Positions 6,904 through 15,897 of a stretch of 18,994 nt of DNA are shown in pieces. This stretch comes from Candidatus Parcubacteria bacterium. Lineage in GTDB: Bacteria; Patescibacteriota; Minisyncoccia; Phycocordibacterales; UBA12088. Where the stretch lies: contig RFKD01000045.1 in the NCBI GenBank assembly GCA_003694545.1, forward strand, positions 1 through 18,994, written 5' to 3'. A program made the translations under genes and the position numbers. Numbering within the stretch: the first letter of the stretch is position 1; each line of letters begins with the position of its first letter. The notes under the pieces are model-generated. The model saw only the letters and a list, made by a program, of their open reading frames with translations, did not search any database and was not told where the DNA came from.

Positions 6904-7530
6904 TTACTCAGCAATCAAGGCTTCAACGCGCACCAGAGACCCGCGCGTGCCAGGCACCGATCCTTTCACATACGCCACGGCGCCAGAAGGGTCATACCGC
7001 AGTACCTGCACATTGCGGACGCTCACGCGATCTCCTCCCATCCTGCCGGCCATTCTCATCCCTTTTGGTACCCGCGCGCGAAGACCGCCACCGATGGAAC
7101 CGGGAGCGCGCAAGTTGTGCGCTTGGCCATGGCTTTTTGGTCCACCCTTGAAACCCCAGCGCTTCACCACGCCTTGAAACCCCTTTCCTTTGCTTGTCCC
7201 CACCACCGTTACCTCCGCTCCTTCCGGAACCAAGTCCGCCGCAGTAAGTTCCTGCCCAACGGAAAACTGCGCAAGCGCTTCCGCCGCAACGCGAAACTCA
7301 ACAAGCCAGCGGAACGCCTTGCCTTTGGTGTGTCCCAAGACACTTCGGGAAAGGCGTTGAGGCTTTTGCTCGCCAAAACCAACCTGCACGGCGGCATAGC
7401 CGTCTCGCTCGGGGGTGCGCAAGGCAACAACCGTCATAGGAGCAACGGCCAAGGCGGTAACAGGAACTGCACGCCCGTCATCCGTGAATAGTTGGGTCAT
7501 TCCCGCTTTTGTGGCAAGAAAAAAGCTCAT
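6904..7530 (-). CDS. rplC: 50S ribosomal protein L3, variant loop
   Basis: The product is 208 residues. The start MSFFLATKAGMTQLF is the classic L3 N-terminus and fixes the ATG at 7530 (GCGTATG context). Other markers are GTSKGKGFQGVVKRWGFKGG and GSIGGGLRARVPKGMRMAGR. L3 acts early in large-subunit assembly, and its loop reaches the peptidyl-transferase centre. In E. coli the loop reads GSIGQNQTPG with Gln150 methylated by PrmB. Here that stretch is one residue shorter and contains no Gln, so the methylation target is absent. It lies 57 bases after rpsJ. Confidence 0.95.
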   Translation of the reverse strand: MSFFLATKAGMTQLFTDDGRAVPVTALAVAPMTVVALRTPERDGYAAVQVGFGEQKPQRLSRSVLGHTKGKAFRWLVEFRVAAEALAQFSVGQELTAADLVPEGAEVTVVGTSKGKGFQGVVKRWGFKGGPKSHGQAHNLRAPGSIGGGLRARVPKGMRMAGRMGGDRVSVRNVQVLRYDPSGAVAYVKGSVPGTRGSLVRVEALIAE

Positions 7531-7540
7531 ACGCATCGCC

Positions 7541-7569
7541 ACCCTACCTTGCGCAGCACCTTGCGTCAA
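7541..7569 (-). promoter_or_regulatory. Possible promoter upstream of rplC
   Basis: On the minus strand a good -35 TTGACG (7564-7569) is followed by a 17-base spacer and a poor -10 TAGGGT (7541-7546). It lies in the 57-base rpsJ-rplC gap, 10 bases before the rplC ATG. The weak -10 keeps confidence low. Confidence 0.3.
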
Positions 7570-7587
7570 GGATAGACCTCCTCACTC

Positions 7588-7959
7588 CTACGCTCCCATC
7601 ATGCTGACATCAATGTGCACCCCCGTCGGCAGTGTGAGGCCCGTGAGCGCCTCAACCGCTTTTTGCTGAGGATTCACAATTTCAATGAGTCGCCGATGGA
7701 TGCGCATTTCAAATTGCTCGCGCGCGTCTTTGTGAATAAAGGGCGCGCGATTGACCGTGTAGCGTTTGATGGTTGTCGGCAAAGGAACAGGACCGACGAC
7801 CTGCGCGTCGTGCCGAACGGCTGTGTCGAGAATTTGCTTGACAGAGATGTCAAGGAGCCGATGCTCGTACGCGTACACACGTATGCGCAGACGCGGTGCG
7901 CTCGCGTCGTTTTGTTTGACGCGTCGCGAACGGGAAGCTGAAGAAGCCGCGGCCGCCAT
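7588..7959 (-). CDS. rpsJ: 30S ribosomal protein S10 with N-terminal extension
   Basis: The product is 123 residues. The canonical domain begins near residue 23 (LRIRVYAYEHRLLD). It contains VGPVPLPTTIKRYTVNRAPF, the KDAREQFEMRIHRRLIEI strand and the C-terminal LPTGVHIDVSMMG. S10 is a head protein of the small subunit and also partners NusB in antitermination. The first 22 or so residues, rich in Ala, Ser and Arg, are extra compared with the usual 102-105. The ATG at 7959 (GTGTATG) is preferred over a TTG two codons upstream. It follows tuf by 24 bases. Confidence 0.96.
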   Translation of the reverse strand: MAAAASSASRSRRVKQNDASAPRLRIRVYAYEHRLLDISVKQILDTAVRHDAQVVGPVPLPTTIKRYTVNRAPFIHKDAREQFEMRIHRRLIEIVNPQQKAVEALTGLTLPTGVHIDVSMMGA

Positions 7960-7983
7960 ACACAACTACGCAAGAGAGCGCCG

Positions 7984-9174
7984 TTACGCGATAATTTTCG
8001 TAATCACGCCCGCGCCAACCGTTTTTCCGCCTTCGCGAATCGCAAAGCGCTGGCCTTCTTCCAGCGCGACCGGCGCGACAAGTTTGACCTTGATAGACAC
8101 GGTATCGCCCGGCATCACCATTTCCACACCTTCCGGGAGGGTTACTTCGCCCGTGACATCCGTCGTGCGCAGGTAAAACTGCGGTTTGTAGCCGGAGAAG
8201 AAGGGCGTGTGACGGCCGCCTTCTTCTTTTTTGAGGACATAGACCTCCGCTTCAAACTCCGTGTGCGGGGTAATAGAGCCGGGCGCTGCCAACACCTGCC
8301 CGCGCGAAACCTCCTCCTTCTTAACGCCCCGAAGGAGAATACCCGCGTTGTCGCCCGCGACGCCCTCCGAAAGCGGCTTGTTGAACATTTCTACGCCCGT
8401 CACCGTCACCTTGCGGGTTTCTTCAAATCCAACGATCTCAACTTCCTCGCCCGATTTGATCTTTCCGCGTTCAATGCGTCCTGTCACCACCGTCCCGCGC
8501 CCTTCAATGGAAAAGATGTCTTCAATGGGCATCAAGAACGGCTTATCCACCTCGCGCTCCGGCAGGGGAATGTATTCATCAAGCGTCTTGATGAGCTCCA
8601 TAATCTTATCGCCCCACTCTCCTGTGGGATCTTCGAGGGCTTTCAAACCAGAACCGCGAATCACGGGAGCGTTTTTCCCGTCGTACTCGTATTTATCCAG
8701 AAGTTCTCGGACTTCTTCCTCAACAAGATCCAACATATCCGCGTCATCAACCATATCCACTTTGTTGAGGAACACAACAATCTTCGGCACCCCAACCTGC
8801 CGCGCCAAAAGCACGTGCTCGCGCGTCTGCGGCATCACGCCGTCGGTCGCCGCTACGACAAGGATCGCGCCGTCCATTTGCGCCGCACCCGTGATCATAT
8901 TCTTGATGTAGTCGGCGTGGCCCGGAGCGTCAATGTGCGCGTAGTGGCGGTTAGGCGTCCAGTATTCGTTGTGCGAGAGCGCGATGGTAATGCCGCGCGC
9001 CCTTTCTTCTGGCGCCTTATCGATTTCATCTACCCCTCGGGGAGTCGCGCCGTAACCCTCATTACGCTTGGCAAGCGTGTTAAGGATGGCGGCTGTAAGG
9101 GTGGTTTTGCCATGGTCCACGTGGCCAATAGTGCCGACATTGACGTGAGGCTTGGAACGATCAAATTCTGCCAT
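7984..9174 (-). CDS. tuf: Translation elongation factor Tu
   Basis: The product is 396 residues, the canonical EF-Tu length. G-domain motifs are all present: GHVDHGKTT (residues 17-25), the switch I region around RARGITI, DAPGHADYIKNM, and NKVDMVDD. The usual DCPGH Cys is Ala here. Beta-barrel domains 2 and 3 follow, with GRGTVVTGRIERG and FRTTDVTG-like YLRTTDVTG. EF-Tu carries aminoacyl-tRNA to the ribosome. Its ATG follows an A/T-rich leader (TTATTTTTATG) without a Shine-Dalgarno. The usual neighbour fusA is displaced upstream by a GH5 gene and a small peptide gene. Confidence 0.98.
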   Translation of the reverse strand: MAEFDRSKPHVNVGTIGHVDHGKTTLTAAILNTLAKRNEGYGATPRGVDEIDKAPEERARGITIALSHNEYWTPNRHYAHIDAPGHADYIKNMITGAAQMDGAILVVAATDGVMPQTREHVLLARQVGVPKIVVFLNKVDMVDDADMLDLVEEEVRELLDKYEYDGKNAPVIRGSGLKALEDPTGEWGDKIMELIKTLDEYIPLPEREVDKPFLMPIEDIFSIEGRGTVVTGRIERGKIKSGEEVEIVGFEETRKVTVTGVEMFNKPLSEGVAGDNAGILLRGVKKEEVSRGQVLAAPGSITPHTEFEAEVYVLKKEEGGRHTPFFSGYKPQFYLRTTDVTGEVTLPEGVEMVMPGDTVSIKVKLVAPVALEEGQRFAIREGGKTVGAGVITKIIA

Positions 9175-9384
9175 AAAAATAAGGTTATTACTGCTTATGT
9201 TTTGATAATGGATAACGCGTAAAAATGTGCCCGGGTGGTGCGTGGCAGGCAGTGCCGCGCCTTGACTTGGGTGGCTTTCTCGAAAGGGCGCGATCCTTCC
9301 AATGCCTCACGACAAAGCCACACAAGCGCACGAAACCCGACACGCACGAGGCATTTGTAGGGTAGCGTGTTTTTTCGCAAGCGT

Positions 9385-9425
9385 CAAGCGCCCGCCCCGC
9401 CTGTGACAGGCGGGGCGGGCGCTTG
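9385..9425 (-). repeat. Perfect 20-bp GC-rich hairpin between small peptide and tuf
   Basis: Arms 9385-9404 and 9406-9425 are exact reverse complements around a single central base, so the real loop is about 5-7 bases. Neither strand shows a T-run directly after the stem, so it is not a classic intrinsic terminator. It begins 34 bases after the small peptide's stop on the minus strand. It may end that transcript, stabilise its 3' end, or act in the tuf leader. Confidence 0.7.
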
Positions 9426-9459
9426 AATCCTTCGCGACACTCCGCGTAGAGCGTTTTGG

Positions 9460-9567
9460 TTACACAAGAGCAACCAGCTGCCCCATCACAATAGAGGTGC
9501 TCGCGAAAAGGCCGGTGACGAACAGGACAAACTGCTCGTCATTGAGCTCAGCAAGAGCTTCTTGCAT
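9460..9567 (-). CDS. Small membrane peptide, 35 residues
   Basis: An ATG-to-TAA frame encodes MQEALAELNDEQ followed by a hydrophobic segment, FVLFVTGLFASTSIVMGQL, and a short Val/Ala/Leu end. The layout is a charged acidic head plus one membrane-length helix. It matches the neighbours in strand and has the T at -1 start context (GTGTATG). No homologue is recognised. It lies 167 bases after the GH5 stop and 285 before tuf, and is followed by a 20-bp hairpin. It may be a real small membrane protein or a leader peptide for the tuf-S10 transcript. A chance frame is possible at this length. Confidence 0.5.
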   Translation of the reverse strand: MQEALAELNDEQFVLFVTGLFASTSIVMGQLVALV

Positions 9568-9734
9568 ACACTACACTGCCCAAAAGGCAAGAGGGCCGAC
9601 CCTACCCCCTTGGCACAATACAGTAGCCCCTTGTGCTCGGGGGTGTCGCCAGCGTGCCGCATGCGGCTCGCACAAATACAATATCACTCTGGTGTCCACT
9701 CGCTATCCACACACCACCAAAGTGCCGCAATCCC

Positions 9735-11456
9735 TTACGGCGAAGGAGTTTGCCACAGCCACGGCACGCTGCAAGATAACATAATCCCAACGCCAAAATT
9801 TCCACCTCCACCTCGTGTTCCGTCTTCCCTAAGAGGTTTGAAACACTCTAAGTATGCCCAACTGATTTGTTTATCTTCCAAATAGGAAAAGATGCGCGAG
9901 ATGTTGGCATTCGTTTCGTAGGGTTCATCATCGCAAAATTGCGAAAATTCAGTTACAAACACTGGGTACCCCTCATTGCGCAGTCTCTCGACCCAAGACC
10001 ACACCTGCGTTGTGGGCTGCCCCCACACATGTCCGGGGTAGGCATGTATCCCCACCGAGGCGTTGGTGTAATCGATGGTGTTTTGCCCCGCTGCTACCTT
10101 ACTGAACAGATCCTGCCAGCACGACATTGGGTATTTTGAATCCTCAGGCCCACTTACTTGCGGTTGCGTACCAGTTACCCACGCATAGAGGAACTTACCA
10201 TGATCAGCAAGACTGTACATTGGCGTCCAGAGAATAATGTGAGTTTGGGGTGCTAGCGACCGCACAAGCTGATATAGGCGCACCATATAGCCGGAATACT
10301 CTCGCACCATATCCCGTTGCCATTGCGTTGAACAAGACCAACCAGGGTACCCAACCGGCTCGTTGTGAAGCTCATAAATCACATGGGTTTCATCTTTATA
10401 ACGCGGGGCAATAGTACGCCAGAAGAAACGATCCACTTCCTCGTTGTACTGACCGCAACAACTGGTGAAATTAGTAATGATGACATACATCCCCATTTCT
10501 TTCGCCTTAGCGACTGCGTAATCTAGCTCTTGTACAATTTGGGTAATCTGCGATTCGGAAAGGAGATTACTCATGCTGTCTTGACCACCTTGATTGGTGT
10601 TGAAAGAGGTGAAACGAACATCCAAACGCACGGTATTGAAACCAAACTCGTCGCGCATTCGCCTCCACCACTCAGTTGGTCGTTTGCGCGCCGCGTGTAC
10701 CGCGCGCAGAATTGTACCCCGATCCGTCAGTACCGTTCCATGCCCTACTCGCACGCGCCCGCGCGAACCTTCGGGATATACCACCCCTGTTGTCTGTTGT
10801 GGACGACAACTACCAATGACAGGAACATCATCACCAATGCTTGCGGGGACTTCCCCTTGCGGCACATTAAGGGGAGGACGATCGGTGGTGCCTCTCCCCG
10901 TATCGGTCGGACCAGTATTGGCTGGTTGCGTTGTGCCCGTATCGGAACCTATCGCACTCACTATCCCCACTGTAAACTGTATTTCGTCAATTTCCGCCTC
11001 AATCGGATCCAGATCCGCGTTGTTCTTTGCGGCGTCAAGGCGAGCTTCCAGATCATCCAGTCGCGCCATGTACGGAGCCGCAGCAGGGTTTGCCCGCAGC
11101 TCCGCAATCTCACCCCTGAGGCGCTCCTTGCGCTTGTCTACTCCCTTTAAATTGCGCGCTGCTTCAATATCCGCCATCGAATGGGTGCGCAAGGAGTAGA
11201 ACTCGTCCACAATGCGCCGTATTTCATCAGATGTGGTTGCCGCTTGGATGCGGTCGCGCAAGTCAGACAGCTGACTGAGATTCGTCGCGCTATCCGCGCA
11301 CATTCCAGCGGGAGACCCCACGACCGCGCTCACGGGAGGCAGCTCAAGAGCAAAGCGCCACCACGCAACTAGGGCGCCCAGGGCAAGCATGCCCAACGCC
11401 AAAACGAGGCGTGTCCGCGCGCTTTTTGTAGCATGCCACGCATCTACACGAGGCAT
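9735..11456 (-). CDS. Membrane-anchored glycoside hydrolase, GH5 (cellulase-like)
   Basis: The product is 573 residues. Residues 17-37 form one membrane helix, placing the rest outside the cell. Residues 55-165 are charged and helical, probably a coiled-coil stalk. Residues 170-215 are a linker rich in Thr, Pro and Gly. The catalytic domain runs from about 225: FGFNTVRLDVRF (Arg277), YELHNEP with the likely acid/base Glu366, GIHAYPGH (His471), VFVTEFSQFC with the likely nucleophile Glu503, and SWAYLE (Trp533). These fit the GH5/clan A pattern. The substrate is unknown, presumably a beta-glucan or similar. The catalytic part looks richer in A/T than the ribosomal genes, which suggests transfer. 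It lies between fusA and tuf, 60 bases after fusA. The start context is GCGTATG. Confidence 0.85.
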   Translation of the reverse strand: MPRVDAWHATKSARTRLVLALGMLALGALVAWWRFALELPPVSAVVGSPAGMCADSATNLSQLSDLRDRIQAATTSDEIRRIVDEFYSLRTHSMADIEAARNLKGVDKRKERLRGEIAELRANPAAAPYMARLDDLEARLDAAKNNADLDPIEAEIDEIQFTVGIVSAIGSDTGTTQPANTGPTDTGRGTTDRPPLNVPQGEVPASIGDDVPVIGSCRPQQTTGVVYPEGSRGRVRVGHGTVLTDRGTILRAVHAARKRPTEWWRRMRDEFGFNTVRLDVRFTSFNTNQGGQDSMSNLLSESQITQIVQELDYAVAKAKEMGMYVIITNFTSCCGQYNEEVDRFFWRTIAPRYKDETHVIYELHNEPVGYPGWSCSTQWQRDMVREYSGYMVRLYQLVRSLAPQTHIILWTPMYSLADHGKFLYAWVTGTQPQVSGPEDSKYPMSCWQDLFSKVAAGQNTIDYTNASVGIHAYPGHVWGQPTTQVWSWVERLRNEGYPVFVTEFSQFCDDEPYETNANISRIFSYLEDKQISWAYLECFKPLREDGTRGGGGNFGVGIMLSCSVPWLWQTPSP

Positions 11457-11516
11457 ACGCGTATGGTAGCACGCGCTCGCACGTGCACAACACACAGCGG
11501 GTAGCTAGTTGCAAAA

Positions 11517-13691
<2,175 letters not shown>

Positions 13692-13731
13692 ACTAAAAGT
13701 AACGAAAAGCCCGGAAAATAATAAAAAATAT

Positions 13732-14199
13732 TTACCACGCCAGATGGGCAAAGGCGCGGTTGGCTTCCGCCATTTTGTGCATATCTTCTTTGCGCTTTAC
13801 AGCTGCGCCTTCTCCGTCGGCGGCGGCCATAATTTCGCGAGCAAGGGACAGCGCGGTTGGCTTGTTGCCCCTTCCCGCGCGGGCGGCTTCGCGAATCCAA
13901 CGCAAGGCAAGCGCTTGCGCGCGCTCGGGACGCACCTCGCGCGGGACTTGATAATTCGCGCCCCCCACCCGCCGCGAACGCACCTCCACGGCAGGCATAC
14001 AATTTTTGACGGCCTGCTCAAAGGTTGCCAAAGGGTCCCGCCCCTCCTTTTGAATTTCTTCAAACGCTGTGTACACAATATTGGCGGCCGTCGCCTTCTT
14101 GCCGTCCCACATTATGTAGTTAATAAACTTGCTCACGAGCGAAGAGCCGTAGCGTATGTCCGCTGGAGGAAGAGGTCGTTTGGGAGTAGGACGACGCAT
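13732..14199 (-). CDS. rpsG: 30S ribosomal protein S7
   Basis: The product is 155 residues, the usual length. Conserved blocks are DIRYGSSLVSKFINYIMWDGKKATA, split here as DIRYGSSLVSKF and INYIMWDGKKATA, then VRSRRVGGANYQVPREVRPERA and the C-terminal EANRAFAHLAW. S7 organises the 3' domain of 16S rRNA and lies at the E-site. It follows rpsL by 23 bases and precedes fusA by 40, the normal str order. The start has ATATG context, so T is again at -1. Confidence 0.97.
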   Translation of the reverse strand: MRRPTPKRPLPPADIRYGSSLVSKFINYIMWDGKKATAANIVYTAFEEIQKEGRDPLATFEQAVKNCMPAVEVRSRRVGGANYQVPREVRPERAQALALRWIREAARAGRGNKPTALSLAREIMAAADGEGAAVKRKEDMHKMAEANRAFAHLAW

Positions 14200-14222
14200 A
14201 TAATCTCGCGTTCAAGTGAATA

Positions 14223-14633
14223 TTACTGCTTCGGGCGTTTCGCCCCGTAGCGGGAGCGGCCTTGGCGGCGCTTTTCTACGCCGGCGCAGTCGTATTTGCC
14301 GCGCACAATCGTGTAGCGTACCCCAATATCCTTCACACGGCCGCCGCGCACCAACACAACAGAGTGCTCCTGCAGGTTATGCCCCTCCCCCGGGATATAG
14401 GCGGTAATTTCTTCTCCGTTGGAAAGGCGCACACGCGCGATCTTGCGGATTGCCGAGTTTGGCTTGCGCGGGGTGGTCGTGGTTACCTTCACGCACACTC
14501 CTCGCTTAAAGGGGGAAGGATAGTAGGCGGGGCGGTTTTTTAGCGCATTAAAACCAAACGCCAAATCTGGCGCCTTACTCTTGCGGACGCGCGGCTTGCG
14601 GCCTTTGCGGACAAGTTGGTTGATGGTTGGCAT
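14223..14633 (-). CDS. rpsL: 30S ribosomal protein S12, variant at streptomycin-related sites
   Basis: The product is 136 residues from MPTINQLVRKGRK. The long-form N-terminus, TTPRKPNSAIRKIARVRL and PGEGHNLQEHSVVLVRGGRV are all clear. S12 monitors codon-anticodon fit at the decoding site. Two differences are visible. The E. coli Lys42 position (PKKPNSA) is Arg (PRKPNSA, Arg56 here). The near-universal KDLPGVRY is KDIGVRY, one residue short, so Pro90 is missing. Both were confirmed in the nucleotide sequence. Substitutions at both positions are known to alter streptomycin response in E. coli. It opens the cluster, with a promoter at 14676-14704. Confidence 0.96.
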   Translation of the reverse strand: MPTINQLVRKGRKPRVRKSKAPDLAFGFNALKNRPAYYPSPFKRGVCVKVTTTTPRKPNSAIRKIARVRLSNGEEITAYIPGEGHNLQEHSVVLVRGGRVKDIGVRYTIVRGKYDCAGVEKRRQGRSRYGAKRPKQ

Positions 14634-14675
14634 AGCGTAACACACAACACCGCGCGGTATCGCGCGTGCGCCGCT

Positions 14676-14704
14676 ACCTTATCACTCTTGCGAACGCATT
14701 GCAA
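14676..14704 (-). promoter_or_regulatory. Candidate promoter of the rpsL-led cluster
   Basis: On the minus strand there is a -35-like TTGCAA (14699-14704), a 17-base spacer ending in TGA, and a -10-like TAAGGT (14676-14681). The TGA gives an extended -10. The block GAGTGATAAGGT resembles the promoter-like motif at 596-607. The leader would be about 35 nt and contains a GC-rich imperfect palindrome at 14651-14666. Confidence 0.45.
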
Positions 14705-14721
14705 GGGGGAACGGGCGGCAC

Positions 14722-14771
14722 GGTTGGCTAGCGTTCGCGCGGCACTCCCGACGCGCGAGCGCTAGCCAACC
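14722..14771 (-). repeat. 20-bp hairpin overlapping the protease stop codon
   Basis: Arms 14722-14741 and 14752-14771 match at 19 of 20 pairs around a 10-base loop. The TAG stop of the protease gene (14762-14764) lies inside the 5' arm on the transcript. No T-run follows. It probably marks the 3' end of the protease mRNA, just before the rpsL promoter. Confidence 0.65.
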
Positions 14772-15394
14772 AGAAACGAAACAATCCACCGCACGCCACG
14801 CGCGATCACTTCGCCCCCAAGCGCAATAATGGCAAACAAAAGGAGCGCGAGCCCAAAAAACCCCCACGAAGCAATGTTTGCTTCAAGGCGGGCATACCAT
14901 AGCCGGGCGCGCAACGGCAGAAAATAGGAAAGTATTTTTGATCCATCAAGCGGCGGAATGGGAATGAGGTTGAAAAGCGCAAGCACCACATTAATAATCA
15001 CGGCCTGAAGCGCAAACGGCACAATTCCCTCAGGGAGCGCGCCGGCGTGCGCCAAGCGCACCACGGCGGCAAACGCAACAGCCAAGAGGAGGTTGGTGCC
15101 CGGGCCGGCAAACGCGATAAACGCCTCCCCCCACCCTTGGCGCACATTGGCGGGATTATACGGAACCGGCCGCGCCCACCCAAACAAAAAAGGGGAGTTG
15201 GTGACTAAAAGCACCGCTGGCAGGAGAACAGAACCGATGGGATCGATGTGGGGAATGGGGTTGATAGTGAGGCGTCCCGCGTAGGCGGGCGTTGGGTCGC
15301 CAAGCGAGTACGCCGCGTAGCCGTGCGCCATCTCATGTAAGACCACTGACGCGATGAGAACGAGGATAAAAAACAGCCCCTCAACACCAATCAT
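14762..15394 (-). CDS. Site-2-type zinc metalloprotease (M50 family)
   Basis: The product is 210 residues with about five or six membrane segments. The zinc site is HEMAH (residues 20-24) in the first helix, paired with NLIPIPPLDGSKIL, whose Asp150 is the third ligand. The RLTINPIPHIDPIGS block is typical of the short bacterial M50B branch. These enzymes cut membrane proteins within the bilayer. The substrate here is unknown. The ATG at 15394 is chosen because a GTG extension to 15505 would run through a strong -10 and reach into the rpmB promoter. The gene diverges from rpmB. Its promoter lies 6 bases from the ATG, predicting a leaderless mRNA. Confidence 0.9.
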   Translation of the reverse strand: MIGVEGLFFILVLIASVVLHEMAHGYAAYSLGDPTPAYAGRLTINPIPHIDPIGSVLLPAVLLVTNSPFLFGWARPVPYNPANVRQGWGEAFIAFAGPGTNLLLAVAFAAVVRLAHAGALPEGIVPFALQAVIINVVLALFNLIPIPPLDGSKILSYFLPLRARLWYARLEANIASWGFFGLALLLFAIIALGGEVIARGVRWIVSFLVG

Positions 15395-15400
15395 AGCCAG

Positions 15401-15412
15401 ACTATACCACAC
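15401..15412 (-). promoter_or_regulatory. Extended -10 promoter of the M50 protease
   Basis: On the minus strand this reads GTGTGGTATAGT. The hexamer TATAGT matches 5 of 6 consensus positions and is preceded by TGG, an extended -10. Only 6 bases separate it from the ATG, so transcription should begin at or next to the start codon. The GTGTGG block recurs at 15510 and 17049. Confidence 0.65.
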
Positions 15413-15492
15413 AACAGCAAAAGCGCTAATAATGATAAAAAGCACTCGCACGCAACAAAAAAGCCCCGCGCCAAAGGAGGCCCGAAAAGGCG

Positions 15493-15521
15493 TTGCAAAA
15501 CGCACGACGGTGTGGTTTACT
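15493..15521 (+). promoter_or_regulatory. Promoter of rpmB
   Basis: The plus strand has TTGCAA (15493-15498), a 17-base spacer ending in GTGTGG, and TTTACT (15516-15521, 4 of 6). Nine bases separate the -10 from the ATG at 15531, so the leader would be 0-3 nt. Confidence 0.55.
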
Positions 15522-15530
15522 GCCGTTGCT

Positions 15531-15821
15531 ATGGCAAAGAAATGTGTCGTGACGGGGAAGGTATCGCAAGTTGGCGGCGGCTACTCCAACCGCGTGCGCG
15601 CCACGCAGTTTAACCCGACGGGAAAAACGCGGCGCAAAGCCAACATTCACCGCGTGCGCGTTTTCGTACCCGAGTTGGAGCGCTTTGTGGTTGCAAATCT
15701 GTCCGCCAAAGCTTTGCGCACCATCGCAAAGCGCGGCGCGTTTGCCGTTTTGAAAGAAGCGGGCGTCATCAAACCAGCCGCAAGCCGGCTGGCAAAACGT
15801 ATCTCAAACGCACAAGCGTAA
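15531..15821 (+). CDS. rpmB: 50S ribosomal protein L28
   Basis: The product is 96 residues. MAKKCVVTGKVSQVGGGYSN, then RVRATQFNPTGKTRRKANIH and the RVRVFVPE strand, identify L28. The C-terminal half, with LSAKALRTIAKRGAFAVLKEAG, is a helical segment, making it longer than the 78-residue E. coli protein but like several other phyla. L28 binds 23S rRNA near the E-site. It stands alone on the plus strand, outside the main cluster, with its own promoter and a terminator. The context is TGCTATG with no Shine-Dalgarno at working distance. An AAAGGAGG at 15473-15480 lies upstream of the promoter, so it is not a ribosome site. Confidence 0.95.
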   Translation: MAKKCVVTGKVSQVGGGYSNRVRATQFNPTGKTRRKANIHRVRVFVPELERFVVANLSAKALRTIAKRGAFAVLKEAGVIKPAASRLAKRISNAQA

Positions 15822-15840
15822 GGGGTTGAACAAATTAAAT

Positions 15841-15880
15841 AAAAAAGCAAGAAGGCGCAAACCGCCCTTCTTTCTTTTTT
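15841..15880. terminator. Bidirectional terminator between rpmB and the MBL gene
   Basis: Arms 15849-15857 and 15863-15872 form a 9-bp stem with one bulged C. An A-run precedes it (15841-15846) and a T-rich run follows it (15871-15880), so it can act in both directions for the two converging genes. Confidence 0.8.
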
Positions 15881-15897
15881 GTTTGCTCCTCATCAAA

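Larger units (their letters stand above)
9175..9734. other. 560-bp GH5-tuf intergenic region
   Basis: This is the longest space inside the cluster. It holds a 35-codon ORF (9460-9567) and a 20-bp hairpin (9385-9425). It also holds a second inverted repeat whose 8-bp arms (9301-9308 and 9348-9355) can extend to 11 bp with G-U pairs, and a 12-base palindrome at 9656-9667. No tRNA-like fold or T-loop was found. A clear tuf promoter could not be identified. The last 40 bases before tuf are A/T-rich. Confidence 0.6.

Noticed and set aside
7575..7585. AGGAGG-like sequence in the rpsJ-rplC gap (minus strand) as Shine-Dalgarno
   Set aside because: It is about 45 bases from the rplC ATG, too far to act, and no other start codon follows at working distance.
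8209..9222. 337-codon plus-strand frame opposite tuf
   Set aside because: It mirrors the tuf coding sequence and its residues are rich in Arg, His and Phe without any domain pattern.
9312..9323. GTGTGGCTTTGT (minus strand) as another GTGTGG-type promoter
   Set aside because: The following hexamer CTTTGT matches only 2 of 6 positions and lies about 140 bases from tuf.
9230..9370. Possible tRNA or small structured RNA gene before tuf
   Set aside because: The 8-bp stem encloses only about 55 bases, and no T-loop or anticodon arm was found on either strand.
13692..13751. 20-residue N-terminal extension of EF-G
   Set aside because: The conserved EF-G start is the ATG at 13691. The extension would run back through the rpsG stop and lacks a good start codon.
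15473..15480. AAAGGAGG as ribosome binding site of rpmB
   Set aside because: It lies 50 bases from the ATG and upstream of the predicted promoter, so it is not in the transcript.
15395..15505. GTG start adding 37 residues to the M50 protease
   Set aside because: It would place the strongest -10 (TATAGT) inside the gene and reach into the rpmB promoter. The ATG at 15394 gives the usual short M50B form.
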